Shown: positions 26,173-35,203 of the stretch, piece after piece
Position numbering within the stretch: position 1 is the first letter of the stretch
Layout of the letters: every line of letters begins with the position of its first letter
Source: Nostoc calcicola FACHB-3891
GTDB taxonomy: Bacteria; Cyanobacteriota; Cyanobacteriia; Cyanobacteriales; Nostocaceae
DNA length: 64,000 nt
Assembly (NCBI RefSeq): GCF_014697355.1
Contig: NZ_JACJRQ010000006.1
Coordinates: 208,961-272,960, forward strand
Direction: 5' to 3'
Notes under the pieces: model-generated
Database searches by the model: none
Seen by the model: only the letters and a program-made list of their open reading frames with translations
Told to the model about the DNA's origin: nothing
Position numbers and translations under genes: made by a program

Positions 26173-29100
26173 TTATTGTAGCAGCCTCCACAGGGCATTG
26201 ATTTCAGCCTGCGTATAGTGAATTCCACCACCTGCTGGTGTCGGGAAAAATTGTCCTATTCTTAAGTTTGTTGCAGATCCTTGGGTACCGACTTGAACAG
26301 TAAAACCACTGATAGTAACTGGTTGTGGAGCTCCTGGTAGAACCACTGTAGGAGGTGTAGCGGAAGTTAGGACATTAACTGCTTCTTGTACATAGCCCTC
26401 AATCGCAGCAGGAGTTGTTCCTTGTGGCCACAATGTTGTACCCAGGGTCTTATTCAGCCTACTTGGTAAATCTACATATTCGTAGGTGTGATCTAGAAAA
26501 TGTCCCGCAGTTGCGTTTGGTGTCAAACCTGTGTAAGGAGGTATTGGAGTCGGTAGACTCATCACTGATTTTGTTAGTGGTGGTACTCTGAATAATGGTG
26601 CTGCATCCGCTAACTTCCGGAATACAGCTGCATTACCACTGGCTAGATTCAGAATATCCTCAACTCGCGTAACATCTCCTTTTGCGACTGCACGGGTCAA
26701 AATTGCTTCCAGTCCTGCAATTTCACCTCTTCCTCCTGCCATGATTACATAAAGTTCAAGGTCTTCTGAGGTATTGACAAGGTTTAGAAGCCGCTCAAGT
26801 TCGGCCGCATTATTTGTAATATTTGCATTTAGAAGCTCTTGAAGCCGAGTAATACTGGGTATTTTTACATTATTGAGTAGGTTCAAAAGTTCAGTAACAT
26901 TAGTAACTTGACCGTGATTCAATAGGTCTAAAATCTCAGTAATATTCGTAACCTTGCTATGATTCAACAGCCCAAGAACTTCGGCAACATTCGCAACTTT
27001 GGTATGATTCAGTAAGCTTAAAATTTCTGCAACATTTGCAATCTTGGCATGATTCAGCAAGTCAAGAAGCTCAGTAACATTTGCAATCTTGGCATGATTC
27101 AGCAAATCAAGAAGCTCAGTAACATTTGCAATCTTGGCATGATTCAGCAAGTCAAGAAGCTCAGTAACATTCGCAATCTTGGCATTGTTTAGTAAGTCAA
27201 GAAGCTCAGCAATGTTAGTAACTTTCGTATGATTTAGTAAACTTAGCAGCTCAGTAACATTCGCAATCTTGGTATTGTTTAGTAAGTCAAGAAGTTCGGC
27301 AATGTTAGTAACTTTCGTATGATTTAGTAAACTTAGCAGATCGGCAACATTCGTAATCTTCACGTGATTTAGCAAGCTGAGAAGTTCGGTGACATTTGCA
27401 ACTTTTGTGTGATTCAGTAGGCTGAGAAGTTCAGCAGCATTCTCAATCTTGGTACTGTTTAGTAAACTTATAATCTCGCCAGCGTTGGTAATCTTAGCAT
27501 GGTTTAGTATATCTAAAAGTTCAGTACCATTGGCAATCTTGGCATTGCTTAGTAGCTCCTCAAATTGAGCTAGATTTGTAATTTTAGTGTGATTAACTAA
27601 GCTCTGTAATAGAGTTACATTACCTGCTATTTTAGTATTACCAAGAAGCTGTTCTAACTTAACCACAGTCATTCGAGAAGAGCCATCAGCATTACGTAGG
27701 AAATTCTTCAAAATGCTTCCAGTCATACCCGGCTTGCCTAGCAAGCTGAGTAAATTATCAACTGTAATTCCTTCAATCCGAAGAATTTCTAATAAGGTAT
27801 CAATATTTCTTTCTGCTCTAATTAGCTCCAAAGCTTTTTCGGAATTCTTAGCAAGCTCAATCAATTGAATGGCTTTATCAACATCCTTGACTTCATCTAA
27901 AACTGCCAGACTGGCCTCTATGCTTCCAAAGCGCCGCAGTTGCATAATCCAACGCATTTTTTGCATTGCTCCAGCACCTTCTGTCAATTCAGAGATAGTC
28001 CTGAATGCTTTGGCAAACTGAAGAATTTCTAGTACGCTGACAAAAATAAGTAAGCCTTCAATTAATGCTTTGCCTAAATGTTTTCCTTTTTCATAGGCAC
28101 TAATTAAAGGATTAAAAAGCATTACTATGTGATATGCCAGGTTTAGAGCTCCCATTACAATCCCAACACCCACTAATATGGGAACTGAGACTTCAGGGAA
28201 AGCACAGGCTAGGACAATCAAGACAATTAGTCCAATGACTCCCAAGCTTGCCCAGATATTACCTCTATCTGCCTCAGCGAGAAGTTCCAGTAAACCCGCT
28301 GCAAGACTTATCAGCCCTCTAATTAAGTTCTCAATCCACTCAAGTATCCCTGCGACTACACCAAGAACGAAATCAGCGATCGCGTTACCTGTTCTCAGAT
28401 AACTGAAAACATCATCAACTAGCGATCGCTGTATAACTATTTCATCTTTTGCGCTTCGTTGAACTGGTTGTTCCTCAGCGGATTTCGATACTTGACCTGG
28501 TAGCAATTGGGTCAGGGATTCTTCAGTGTCAGCTTCACCACCCTTTTGACGTTGCACATTCTCTGGAAAACTTCCCACTAGAGGTTCAAGCCAATCTTTG
28601 GAAGTAGCTGATGCCTTGCCAACCTGGTTACCCAGAATTTCTGGTTTTGGAGTTTGTATCACTCGATCTGCTACCTGTTCTGCTTCTTGCTCAAACGGAT
28701 CGGAGGGATCGCTAATTGAAATCCCCTCTGCTGTCGGTGTGCCTGCCACAGCTCCATTTGCCTGCTGTACGGTATGCACCACCTCATGGGCAATCAGATG
28801 CTGTCCTTCTGTGGAAGTGGGATTGTAGCTACCGGAACTAAAGAAAATATCCTGACCTGTAGTGAAGGCAACTGCATTCACCGATTTAGAAAGTCGATCT
28901 GCCTCGCTATCGGTATGAATTCGCACGTTGGATAAATCTGCCCCTAAATGCGGCTCCAAATGCTGCTGAACCCCACGATCCAGTCTGCTGCCGCTACCGG
29001 ATGCCGCATCGATGCGTTGGGCGATCGCCCCCTGTGCAGCTGTGTCAGCGCCATCGTCCTGCCGCTGAATCATCCGCTGACCCGGTAGGGGTTCCGGCTG

Positions 29101-30417
29101 CGGAGGACCGCCGATGGCACTGGGAGAAGATGGCCCAAAGCCCAGACTAGTCGGTAGTAATCGTCCGATATCAAGGTGCATCCCTAGCATCAGGTTATCA
29201 CCACCGGTATTCAGTTCCAGGTGCAACCAGTTGACTCCGGGAACAGGCAGTACTTGTCCATTGAGTTTGTCTAACGCAAATCGTCGAGCCTCTGGATTAG
29301 CGAAAACCCCGGTCAGCACACCTGCACCAATTAACACCGTTGTACTCACCACACCAATCTGCTCGCCCGTGTTCAAGCGCGACCAGTCTTGAGTAATGCG
29401 ATCCCTCGCTTGGGTTCGTAACGAAATAAGTCCGCTATTAATTGCCGGAACAGCCATAATCGCCCGCAACAAATCCCCTGTGGTGGCATTTTTGGGCGGA
29501 TTAGGATCTGGATCTGCACTTGCAGGTGGGGGAGAAGCGGTTGGAGGGGTTGCTTGTCTAAGAATTAGATCCGAGTCGTTGGTCTCCTCAGATGAAGAGG
29601 AAGCTGTTTGAGTCGGCGATAGAGTCGCAAACAAATTGGTTGTTGAAGTTGTATTGTCGGGTGGGTTGGGGGGGTTATCTGAAATAGGCAATCCGCTCAG
29701 GTCGATTTGCCCCAGAGCTGATTCAATGGTTTCGGGGACTAACTGCTGCTCCAACTGTTCCAGGGCGAAGTCCTGTATCTTTGGATCGGGGCTGGGGCTG
29801 GAATCCTGCGCCGTTTGATTTGTAGTGGTAGTAGGCTGTGGCGAAGGAGGAGCCTGTTGAGCGTTGGCAGGAGGCTGTAGAGTATTGGTTTCATCTCGTT
29901 GGATGATATTATCTTCCTGTTTGGCAGCATATTTGGGGGGTAGACTTTCCCTGAGCGATCGCATTACCACAGCCTGGTTTGACTCTGGAATTTGCATTGG
30001 CATCACTTCATCCACAGCCCAATCAGCTTGTTGTTCGTAGAGGCTTTGCGGCTGACTCACCCTCATTTGAGCTTGCACTGGCAACATCGAAATGTCGCTA
30101 AAATCATCATCTCGATCGAATTGATTTGTTGAGAGTTTTGCCTGTGGACGGAATGAGATTCGACTAATATCGTGTGCCAGAGGCTCTTTTTTGAAAGTTT
30201 CTTCCTCCAGCGACTGCTGAGGAGCAGACTCAGTATCTTGCTGGTTTGATGACTCCTGAGCCGATGATTCTGGCAAAGCAGTATTTGCCTGTAAACCAAA
30301 ACTAGGCGTGGGATTCGCCAATGTTGGGGTTGTTGGTGAGACAAGCGAGGGATTGGGAACAGTTGATTTATCGCCCTTTTTGGGGTGTATATTTGTGCGA
30401 TTGCTCATCCCACTCAA
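26173..30417 (-). CDS. Giant DUF4157 toxin-like protein with 15-residue repeats
   Basis: 1414 residues. Residues 1 to about 310 are Pro/Ser/Thr/Gln-rich and disordered-looking. A DUF4157 domain follows at about 480-560, with ADLSNVRIHTDSEADRLS and a metallopeptidase-like H544-E-V-V-H548. Hydrophobic segments that could insert in membrane lie at about 670-800 (WASLGVIGLIVLIVLACAF, VPILVGVGIVMGALNLAYHI). About 18-20 units of TELLDLLNHAKIANV-type repeats occupy about 920-1218. The last 130 residues form a separate domain starting near AGHFLDHTYEYVDLPSRL. DUF4157 occurs in toxins and cargo of contractile injection systems and other polymorphic toxins. I expect an exported or injected effector with a C-terminal toxic domain of unknown activity. 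There is no N-terminal signal peptide. Confidence 0.85.
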   Translation of the reverse strand: MSGMSNRTNIHPKKGDKSTVPNPSLVSPTTPTLANPTPSFGLQANTALPESSAQESSNQQDTESAPQQSLEEETFKKEPLAHDISRISFRPQAKLSTNQFDRDDDFSDISMLPVQAQMRVSQPQSLYEQQADWAVDEVMPMQIPESNQAVVMRSLRESLPPKYAAKQEDNIIQRDETNTLQPPANAQQAPPSPQPTTTTNQTAQDSSPSPDPKIQDFALEQLEQQLVPETIESALGQIDLSGLPISDNPPNPPDNTTSTTNLFATLSPTQTASSSSEETNDSDLILRQATPPTASPPPASADPDPNPPKNATTGDLLRAIMAVPAINSGLISLRTQARDRITQDWSRLNTGEQIGVVSTTVLIGAGVLTGVFANPEARRFALDKLNGQVLPVPGVNWLHLELNTGGDNLMLGMHLDIGRLLPTSLGFGPSSPSAIGGPPQPEPLPGQRMIQRQDDGADTAAQGAIAQRIDAASGSGSRLDRGVQQHLEPHLGADLSNVRIHTDSEADRLSKSVNAVAFTTGQDIFFSSGSYNPTSTEGQHLIAHEVVHTVQQANGAVAGTPTAEGISISDPSDPFEQEAEQVADRVIQTPKPEILGNQVGKASATSKDWLEPLVGSFPENVQRQKGGEADTEESLTQLLPGQVSKSAEEQPVQRSAKDEIVIQRSLVDDVFSYLRTGNAIADFVLGVVAGILEWIENLIRGLISLAAGLLELLAEADRGNIWASLGVIGLIVLIVLACAFPEVSVPILVGVGIVMGALNLAYHIVMLFNPLISAYEKGKHLGKALIEGLLIFVSVLEILQFAKAFRTISELTEGAGAMQKMRWIMQLRRFGSIEASLAVLDEVKDVDKAIQLIELAKNSEKALELIRAERNIDTLLEILRIEGITVDNLLSLLGKPGMTGSILKNFLRNADGSSRMTVVKLEQLLGNTKIAGNVTLLQSLVNHTKITNLAQFEELLSNAKIANGTELLDILNHAKITNAGEIISLLNSTKIENAAELLSLLNHTKVANVTELLSLLNHVKITNVADLLSLLNHTKVTNIAELLDLLNNTKIANVTELLSLLNHTKVTNIAELLDLLNNAKIANVTELLDLLNHAKIANVTELLDLLNHAKIANVTELLDLLNHAKIANVAEILSLLNHTKVANVAEVLGLLNHSKVTNITEILDLLNHGQVTNVTELLNLLNNVKIPSITRLQELLNANITNNAAELERLLNLVNTSEDLELYVIMAGGRGEIAGLEAILTRAVAKGDVTRVEDILNLASGNAAVFRKLADAAPLFRVPPLTKSVMSLPTPIPPYTGLTPNATAGHFLDHTYEYVDLPSRLNKTLGTTLWPQGTTPAAIEGYVQEAVNVLTSATPPTVVLPGAPQPVTISGFTVQVGTQGSATNLRIGQFFPTPAGGGIHYTQAEINALWRLLQ
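26765..27660 (-). repeat. 45-bp coding repeat array
   Basis: Inside the DUF4157 gene, units of 45 bases recur about 18-20 times. The central copies (about 27060-27200) are almost identical, while the outer ones have drifted, which points to recent internal amplification. The encoded 15-residue unit has Leu at fixed places and N-H-x-K, compatible with stacked helices. Confidence 0.85.
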
Positions 30418-30511
30418 TCCCCTGTGTTACACAATGTTGATAAATAATACCCACGATACAACTTCTTAAAAGCCTGCCATATTGGACTAAAGTCTAATCT
30501 TTGCCCGTTAA

Positions 30512-30580
30512 TACAGCAGTTTTCACGTATTTGAACCACATCTGTTGTAGGGGCACAGCATTGCTCATTGGTGTCAACTT
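30512..30580. mobile_element. Left half of TACAGC element joined to CATTGGTGTCAACTT
   Basis: TACAGCAGTTTTCA and TTTGAACCACATCT match the left half of the element at 12231-12325. After GGGGCACAGCATTGCT the sequence switches to CATTGGTGTCAACTTA, a join also seen at 61254-61280 (reversed) and 63871-63902. No gene is supported in 30418-30845. Confidence 0.55.
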
Positions 30581-30845
30581 ATGTCTCTGGGGAATTACCA
30601 GCATTCTGGAGATGGAAGCGGCTGCCAATTTGTTGCATCTGATAGCACGGGTTTTTACTAATATGGTAAAAACTGAGATTATTATTTTTGAACGGGGCAA
30701 AGTTGTACAAAGATGAAAATTGGCAATTCGCTAAGGGAAGCGATCGCCTGACTCAATGGTTGCCACTGGTTATTGGAAACGCGTCCAGTTTCCTGTGGAA
30801 TCGTGCCTTGCAGGGGGTAAAATCACACTTGTCGCCCCTTGAAAT

Positions 30846-33794
30846 TTATAGTTTTTGCCGCATCATCAGTTGAGCGAATGGCCCTTGCTGATTGACTAGT
30901 CGCTCAAAACTGCCCTGCTCTATAACCCGACCATTCTGAAGCACATAGATCCGGTCAGCATTGTGGATTGTACTGAGTCTGTGAGCAATGACTATGCGCG
31001 TTACCTTTAGTCGGTCAAGGCTTTCACTAACAATAGCCTGGGTTTTGTTATCTAAGGCACTGGTCGCCTCATCAAATAGTAAAATTCGTGGTTTCAACAC
31101 TAATGCCCTAGCAATTAACAGCCTTTGCCGTTGTCCGCCAGAGATATTACCACCTCCTTCACTGACAACAGTGTGCATACCCATTGGCATAGCTTGGATA
31201 TCATCTGCTAAACCCGCCATCCGCGCGGCTTCCCATGCTTCATCAATTGTGACTAGCGCACCACTGGCAATGTTTTCAAAGATAGAAGCTGACATTAATC
31301 GGCTATTTTGCAATACAACACCTATCTGTCGGCGCACAGCATGAATGTCCAGTCCTGTCAATTCCTGTCCATCATAGTAAATACTGCCAGATTCCGGAGT
31401 CTCAAATCCGAGTAATAACCGAAACAATGTTGATTTCCCACTCCCAGAAGTCCCCACCAGAGCAATAAATTCCCCAGGTTCAGCCTGAATACTCACATTA
31501 TCTAAGATTAAGGGTCTATCATCGTGGTAACGAAAAACTGCATGGTCTACAACAATTCTGCCCGATAACCTGCCGGGATCTGCTTTACTATTATTAACTT
31601 CTGGTTCGGCTTGCAAAATTGGCTGGGCACGCTTCCACAAAGGTATGATTTTCAGAACATCGACAACGGTTGTACTCAAGCTGGTTGCACCGCTAATAAA
31701 CGTACCAAAAGCAGAGTTGAATGCCAGGAAAGTACCAATGGATAGTGCTTGAGTTCCCTGTGTTTGCTGGCTCTGCTGTAGTAATGTGGCAGTAAACCAG
31801 AAAACTACGCAAGATGTGAAGATGGGCAGAACTTTATTGCAGACGTTGAGAACGTCTTCAATCGCTTGGGTACTCAACACTAATTTTATTTGCTGGCTAT
31901 ACTGTTTACCCCAGTAAGCAAAGGCGCGTTCTTCAGCTCCGGCGACTCGCAATTTGGCAACCCCGTTGATTAACTGCACCATCACGCCAAAGATTTGTCC
32001 TTGTTGCTCCAATAAGGGACGAACCTTGCCCAGGGTAAGCATACCAGAGAAAAAAGTCAGGGCAATATTTACAACAGCTGCAACAATAGCGATCGCCGTT
32101 AACGAACTGTTGTAATAAATTAGCAATCCCAAGTTTAAGAAGGCAAACACGCCAGAGAAAATACTTTTGAGAACTGTACCGCTGAGTATGGAGCGAATCT
32201 CACTGATGCTAGAAACCCTAGATTCTAAATCGCCAATAGAATACTGATTAAAAAAAGATACACTTAGCTTCAATAGCCTGTCCCACACCGCAGCTTGAGT
32301 AGATGAGTCCGCAAAAGTTTCTAGTCTCATGAGGGCAAGCCCTTGAGCTAGTTGAAAAATTGTGCCTCCAAAAGCTGTTGCACAAAGACCTAAAGCGATT
32401 TGTAACAATAGTCCGCGATCGCTATCCGGAACGGCGTTATCTATGAGAATAGCAGTAGCTTGGGGCGTTACCATCCCTAATAAAGAAACAGCTATTGCGC
32501 TTAACAGGATGATAACTAGATCCTTATAATGACCCTTTAGTGCAAATAGAAGTATATCCCAGGTTTTGAGGTTTTTATCGGGCAAAGGTCGATAAAATAC
32601 ATAGGCAGTGGTGCAGAGCGTAGCAGCACTTTGCTCGTCTACAAAAGTGCGAGTCTGCTTGAGGGGATGAAAAATCTCATAGCTGTTGCCCCTTGCACCA
32701 CTCTTAACTGGTAACAGAGCCACCGGATTCTCGTCTTCTAAAGTGTATCCCAGCATCGGGCCGCAGTCACTTTTCCACCAATTCCCGATTAGATGCAAGC
32801 GACGCATCCGAATTCGTGAAGCACGGGCGATCGCATCTATTGGGTGTTTAAGGCGTTTGAGGTCTTCTGAGCGAGCTGGAGGGCGAATCGCAATGCCTAA
32901 AGCACGTCCCACTGCTCCTGCTGCAACTAATAGAGCTTGGTCTGAGGAATTACTACCATGTATTATCTGTGAAGAAGTGACTGTTTCCTGCTGTTGGCAT
33001 ACAGATGACAGTTCCTCCAAAGTTTCATTCATCACCTGACGCTTCAGGTGTTCTCTTTGGCGACACCTTTGGATTTCTTGCTGGATTTCTTGCTCAGAGA
33101 GCAAGTTAATTATTTGCAAGAAATTCTTTTGCAGTTGAGCAAGACTAACCATTAAAATGTCTGCTTCTTGGATCTCTTCGGTACGAAAAGTTTCTAATTC
33201 TAATATGCCCTTTGCCTGCAACCACATATCAGCACTCAGAGGTAAGACAGCACAAGCAGAGTCAAAAATTAGTTCGGCAAATCCCATTAAATTGGCATAA
33301 CCACTTTGGATTTGTACCCAAGATACGCTATCTTGTTCTGGTCGGAATATCTCGCCATTAGCTAAGGAGAAAAACTGAGTTCCTGGCTTTAAAATTTTGA
33401 AGTTATGATTAGGTTCGCAAGCTACAGCCGAACTTAGTTGATATATCCAACGCTCTACCAAATCCATTGCATAGGCTTGTTTGTCTGCGAACATAGACTC
33501 AAAATCTTTGCGAGAGATTCTGAGGAGTTCTGTTTCTTCAAGCGCCACTGCTAAAATTTGCAGCTGCTTGTTTTGAAATGGTGCTATTGAAAACATCGCT
33601 TCTGCGGATTTGACATTAAATAGGTAACGCCGTTTTCCTTCTGGGTTACCATTGTTAACCGCAATGGCAAATAGCGACATGGAACCCGATCGCACTATCC
33701 AAACTGTCTGCGGGTCATCTAATAGTAAAGGTTGATTACCTTTAAATCGATAGTACTCTCCTGGCAAATCCGGAATTTGGTTTTCAATAAGCAT
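30846..33794 (-). CDS. NHLP-type peptide export ABC transporter (permease/ATPase, second subunit)
   Basis: 982 residues. The first 380 residues include a cyclic-nucleotide-binding-like region (WIVRSGSMSLFAIAV, ISRKDFESMFADKQ) and a long linker, as in the second ABC protein of nitrile-hydratase-leader-peptide (NHLP) bacteriocin systems. Six membrane helices (about 415-690) follow, then the ATPase with Walker A GTSGSGKST, signature ISGGQRQRL and Walker B ILLFDEATSALD. It lacks the C39 peptidase domain. It should act with the C39-ABC and HlyD-like proteins at 43863-47564 to export the precursors at 47913-49365. It lies at the far end of the same-strand run. Confidence 0.88.
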   Translation of the reverse strand: MLIENQIPDLPGEYYRFKGNQPLLLDDPQTVWIVRSGSMSLFAIAVNNGNPEGKRRYLFNVKSAEAMFSIAPFQNKQLQILAVALEETELLRISRKDFESMFADKQAYAMDLVERWIYQLSSAVACEPNHNFKILKPGTQFFSLANGEIFRPEQDSVSWVQIQSGYANLMGFAELIFDSACAVLPLSADMWLQAKGILELETFRTEEIQEADILMVSLAQLQKNFLQIINLLSEQEIQQEIQRCRQREHLKRQVMNETLEELSSVCQQQETVTSSQIIHGSNSSDQALLVAAGAVGRALGIAIRPPARSEDLKRLKHPIDAIARASRIRMRRLHLIGNWWKSDCGPMLGYTLEDENPVALLPVKSGARGNSYEIFHPLKQTRTFVDEQSAATLCTTAYVFYRPLPDKNLKTWDILLFALKGHYKDLVIILLSAIAVSLLGMVTPQATAILIDNAVPDSDRGLLLQIALGLCATAFGGTIFQLAQGLALMRLETFADSSTQAAVWDRLLKLSVSFFNQYSIGDLESRVSSISEIRSILSGTVLKSIFSGVFAFLNLGLLIYYNSSLTAIAIVAAVVNIALTFFSGMLTLGKVRPLLEQQGQIFGVMVQLINGVAKLRVAGAEERAFAYWGKQYSQQIKLVLSTQAIEDVLNVCNKVLPIFTSCVVFWFTATLLQQSQQTQGTQALSIGTFLAFNSAFGTFISGATSLSTTVVDVLKIIPLWKRAQPILQAEPEVNNSKADPGRLSGRIVVDHAVFRYHDDRPLILDNVSIQAEPGEFIALVGTSGSGKSTLFRLLLGFETPESGSIYYDGQELTGLDIHAVRRQIGVVLQNSRLMSASIFENIASGALVTIDEAWEAARMAGLADDIQAMPMGMHTVVSEGGGNISGGQRQRLLIARALVLKPRILLFDEATSALDNKTQAIVSESLDRLKVTRIVIAHRLSTIHNADRIYVLQNGRVIEQGSFERLVNQQGPFAQLMMRQKL

Positions 33795-33946
33795 CTTTTT
33801 AACCTACTAAAAAGTTATGCAAAGATGTTTGTAAATAAATACAAGACTATCTTTGTGTTGACTCTTTGATGTTGTTTGTATGCTTTATTGGGAAAATCTG
33901 GGTTGATTTATGCAGATGTTGGTATTTGCTGGACAGTAAAATTCGG

Positions 33947-34051
33947 GGCGTTGCTGATTCCAAATGTGAATTTATTTCACGCAGAGACGCAGAGTCGCAG
34001 AGAGTAAGAGTTAAGAAGAGTTGATTTTTGAATTTCAGATTCAGCAACGCC
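33947..34051. mobile_element. MITE-like element, GGCGTTGC family (copy 2)
   Basis: GGCGTTGCTGATTC and its complement GATTCAGCAACGCC bound 105 bases containing the TTTCACGCAGAGACGCAGAG module. It lies between the ABC gene and the DUF928 gene, with no transposase. Confidence 0.7.
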
Positions 34052-34065
34052 GCTTAATGTAATGG

Positions 34066-34902
34066 TTAAGGAGTACAGCACTGTGTAATAGTTTCGCTGG
34101 CAACATTTTCTAAGCCGACAGACTCTAACAGGTCTTGCCAGTCAGAGGCTAGGGCGGGATCTTTTGGTTTTGCAAGGCGGAGTTGGCTTAGAAGTGTCAA
34201 AGCGTCTTGCCAGATGCCCGCTTGAGCATAAAGGGCGACACGTTCTTGTGGTGTTGCTGTTCCTAAGCGACGAACTAAATCGGGGTTCGGTTCTATTCGT
34301 TGTACTAACCCTTCGACAGCAATATCCTCTGATTCTTCAGAGGAGGTTTGTGATTTGCAATCAACTAAGAAATACCAATGATAATATTTACCAATTTCTA
34401 ATGGTTTCTCTGTTGTCGGAACGCGAACGCTAATTACTCCGGGCGTTCCTGATAAGTTAATTAACAGAGGCTCTTTGGTGATGGAATTATTATTTTCATC
34501 TAGTACTACAAACTTGACAACATCAATATCTTTAATTTGGTAAGGAAGGTAAAACCAAAAGGTAGGATATTCAGCAGTTGTTAATCCCAAAACAAATTTT
34601 GATGAGGATGTGTCTGTAGTTGTTTGTTGCTTTAGACTCAAATTTCTTGGTATCAAGGGTACTAATGCAGTTAGAGGTTTGCTGACATTTGGACAATCAC
34701 CACGCGTTCCTGCTCCTTGGCGATCGCCAGGCGCACCCCGGTTTTCTGGTTCTTTTTCTAAAGTTGGCTGAATAAAGCGGATGGTACTATTCGAGTTATT
34801 GTTCGGTGGTTGTTGGGGTTGTGCGGGTTGTGTAAAACTAACTACTATAAAAGTAAGACTAAACACTAATATTTGCGGAAATGGAAAATTTATTTTAGTC
34901 AT
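34066..34902 (-). CDS. DUF928 family exported protein
   Basis: 278 residues. A signal peptide (PQILVFSLTFIVVSFTQPAQ) is followed by a Pro/Gln-rich linker and the DUF928 core: ALVPLIPRNLSLKQQTT, LGLTTAEYPTFWFYLPY, EIGKYYHWYFLVDC. DUF928 proteins are predicted periplasmic, common in filamentous cyanobacteria, and often lie beside CHAT, CHASE2 and DUF1822 genes, as here. Their function is unknown. Confidence 0.85.
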   Translation of the reverse strand: MTKINFPFPQILVFSLTFIVVSFTQPAQPQQPPNNNSNSTIRFIQPTLEKEPENRGAPGDRQGAGTRGDCPNVSKPLTALVPLIPRNLSLKQQTTTDTSSSKFVLGLTTAEYPTFWFYLPYQIKDIDVVKFVVLDENNNSITKEPLLINLSGTPGVISVRVPTTEKPLEIGKYYHWYFLVDCKSQTSSEESEDIAVEGLVQRIEPNPDLVRRLGTATPQERVALYAQAGIWQDALTLLSQLRLAKPKDPALASDWQDLLESVGLENVASETITQCCTP

Positions 34903-34988
34903 AATCGAGTTTAGTTAAGTATTTGGAAAAAATTAAATTTATTCGTGGAAGAAGGGAACATAAAAATAATGTGTGTAATTAATTCTGT

Positions 34989-35200
34989 CTAAGAGGTTGT
35001 TTGAAAAGTCATGATTTATGTATCAAATATATTTTTACCCCTCCCTAACCCTCCCCTTGTAAAGGGGAGGGAACCGGATTTTTATTGTTCGCCCCTTTGT
35101 AAAGGGGATTTTTCTTAATTTCCCCCCTTGTAAAGGGGGGACTAAGGGGGGTAAAACGCAATTAAAATCACAGCCAATCACTTTTCAAACATCCTCTAAG
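34989..35200. mobile_element. MITE-like element with 24-bp inverted ends
   Basis: Ends 34989-35012 and 35177-35200 are inverted copies matching at 21 of 24 positions (core GAGGWTGTTTGAAAAGT). Inside are repeated CCCCTTGTAAAGGGG palindromes. About 212 bp, no open frame. It fills the spacer between the DUF928 and CHASE2 genes. Confidence 0.75.
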
Positions 35201-35203
35201 TAT

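Noticed and set aside
26765..27660. Regular 45-bp repeats suggesting a CRISPR array
   Set aside because: The period is continuous without spacers and is open in one protein frame, so this is a coding repeat.
29396..29818. Plus-strand frames opposite the DUF4157 gene
   Set aside because: Antisense shadows produced by the Pro/Ser-rich coding region.
30501..30873. Small plus-strand frames between the DUF4157 and ABC genes
   Set aside because: They translate a half repeat element and AT-rich spacer, with no protein-like pattern.
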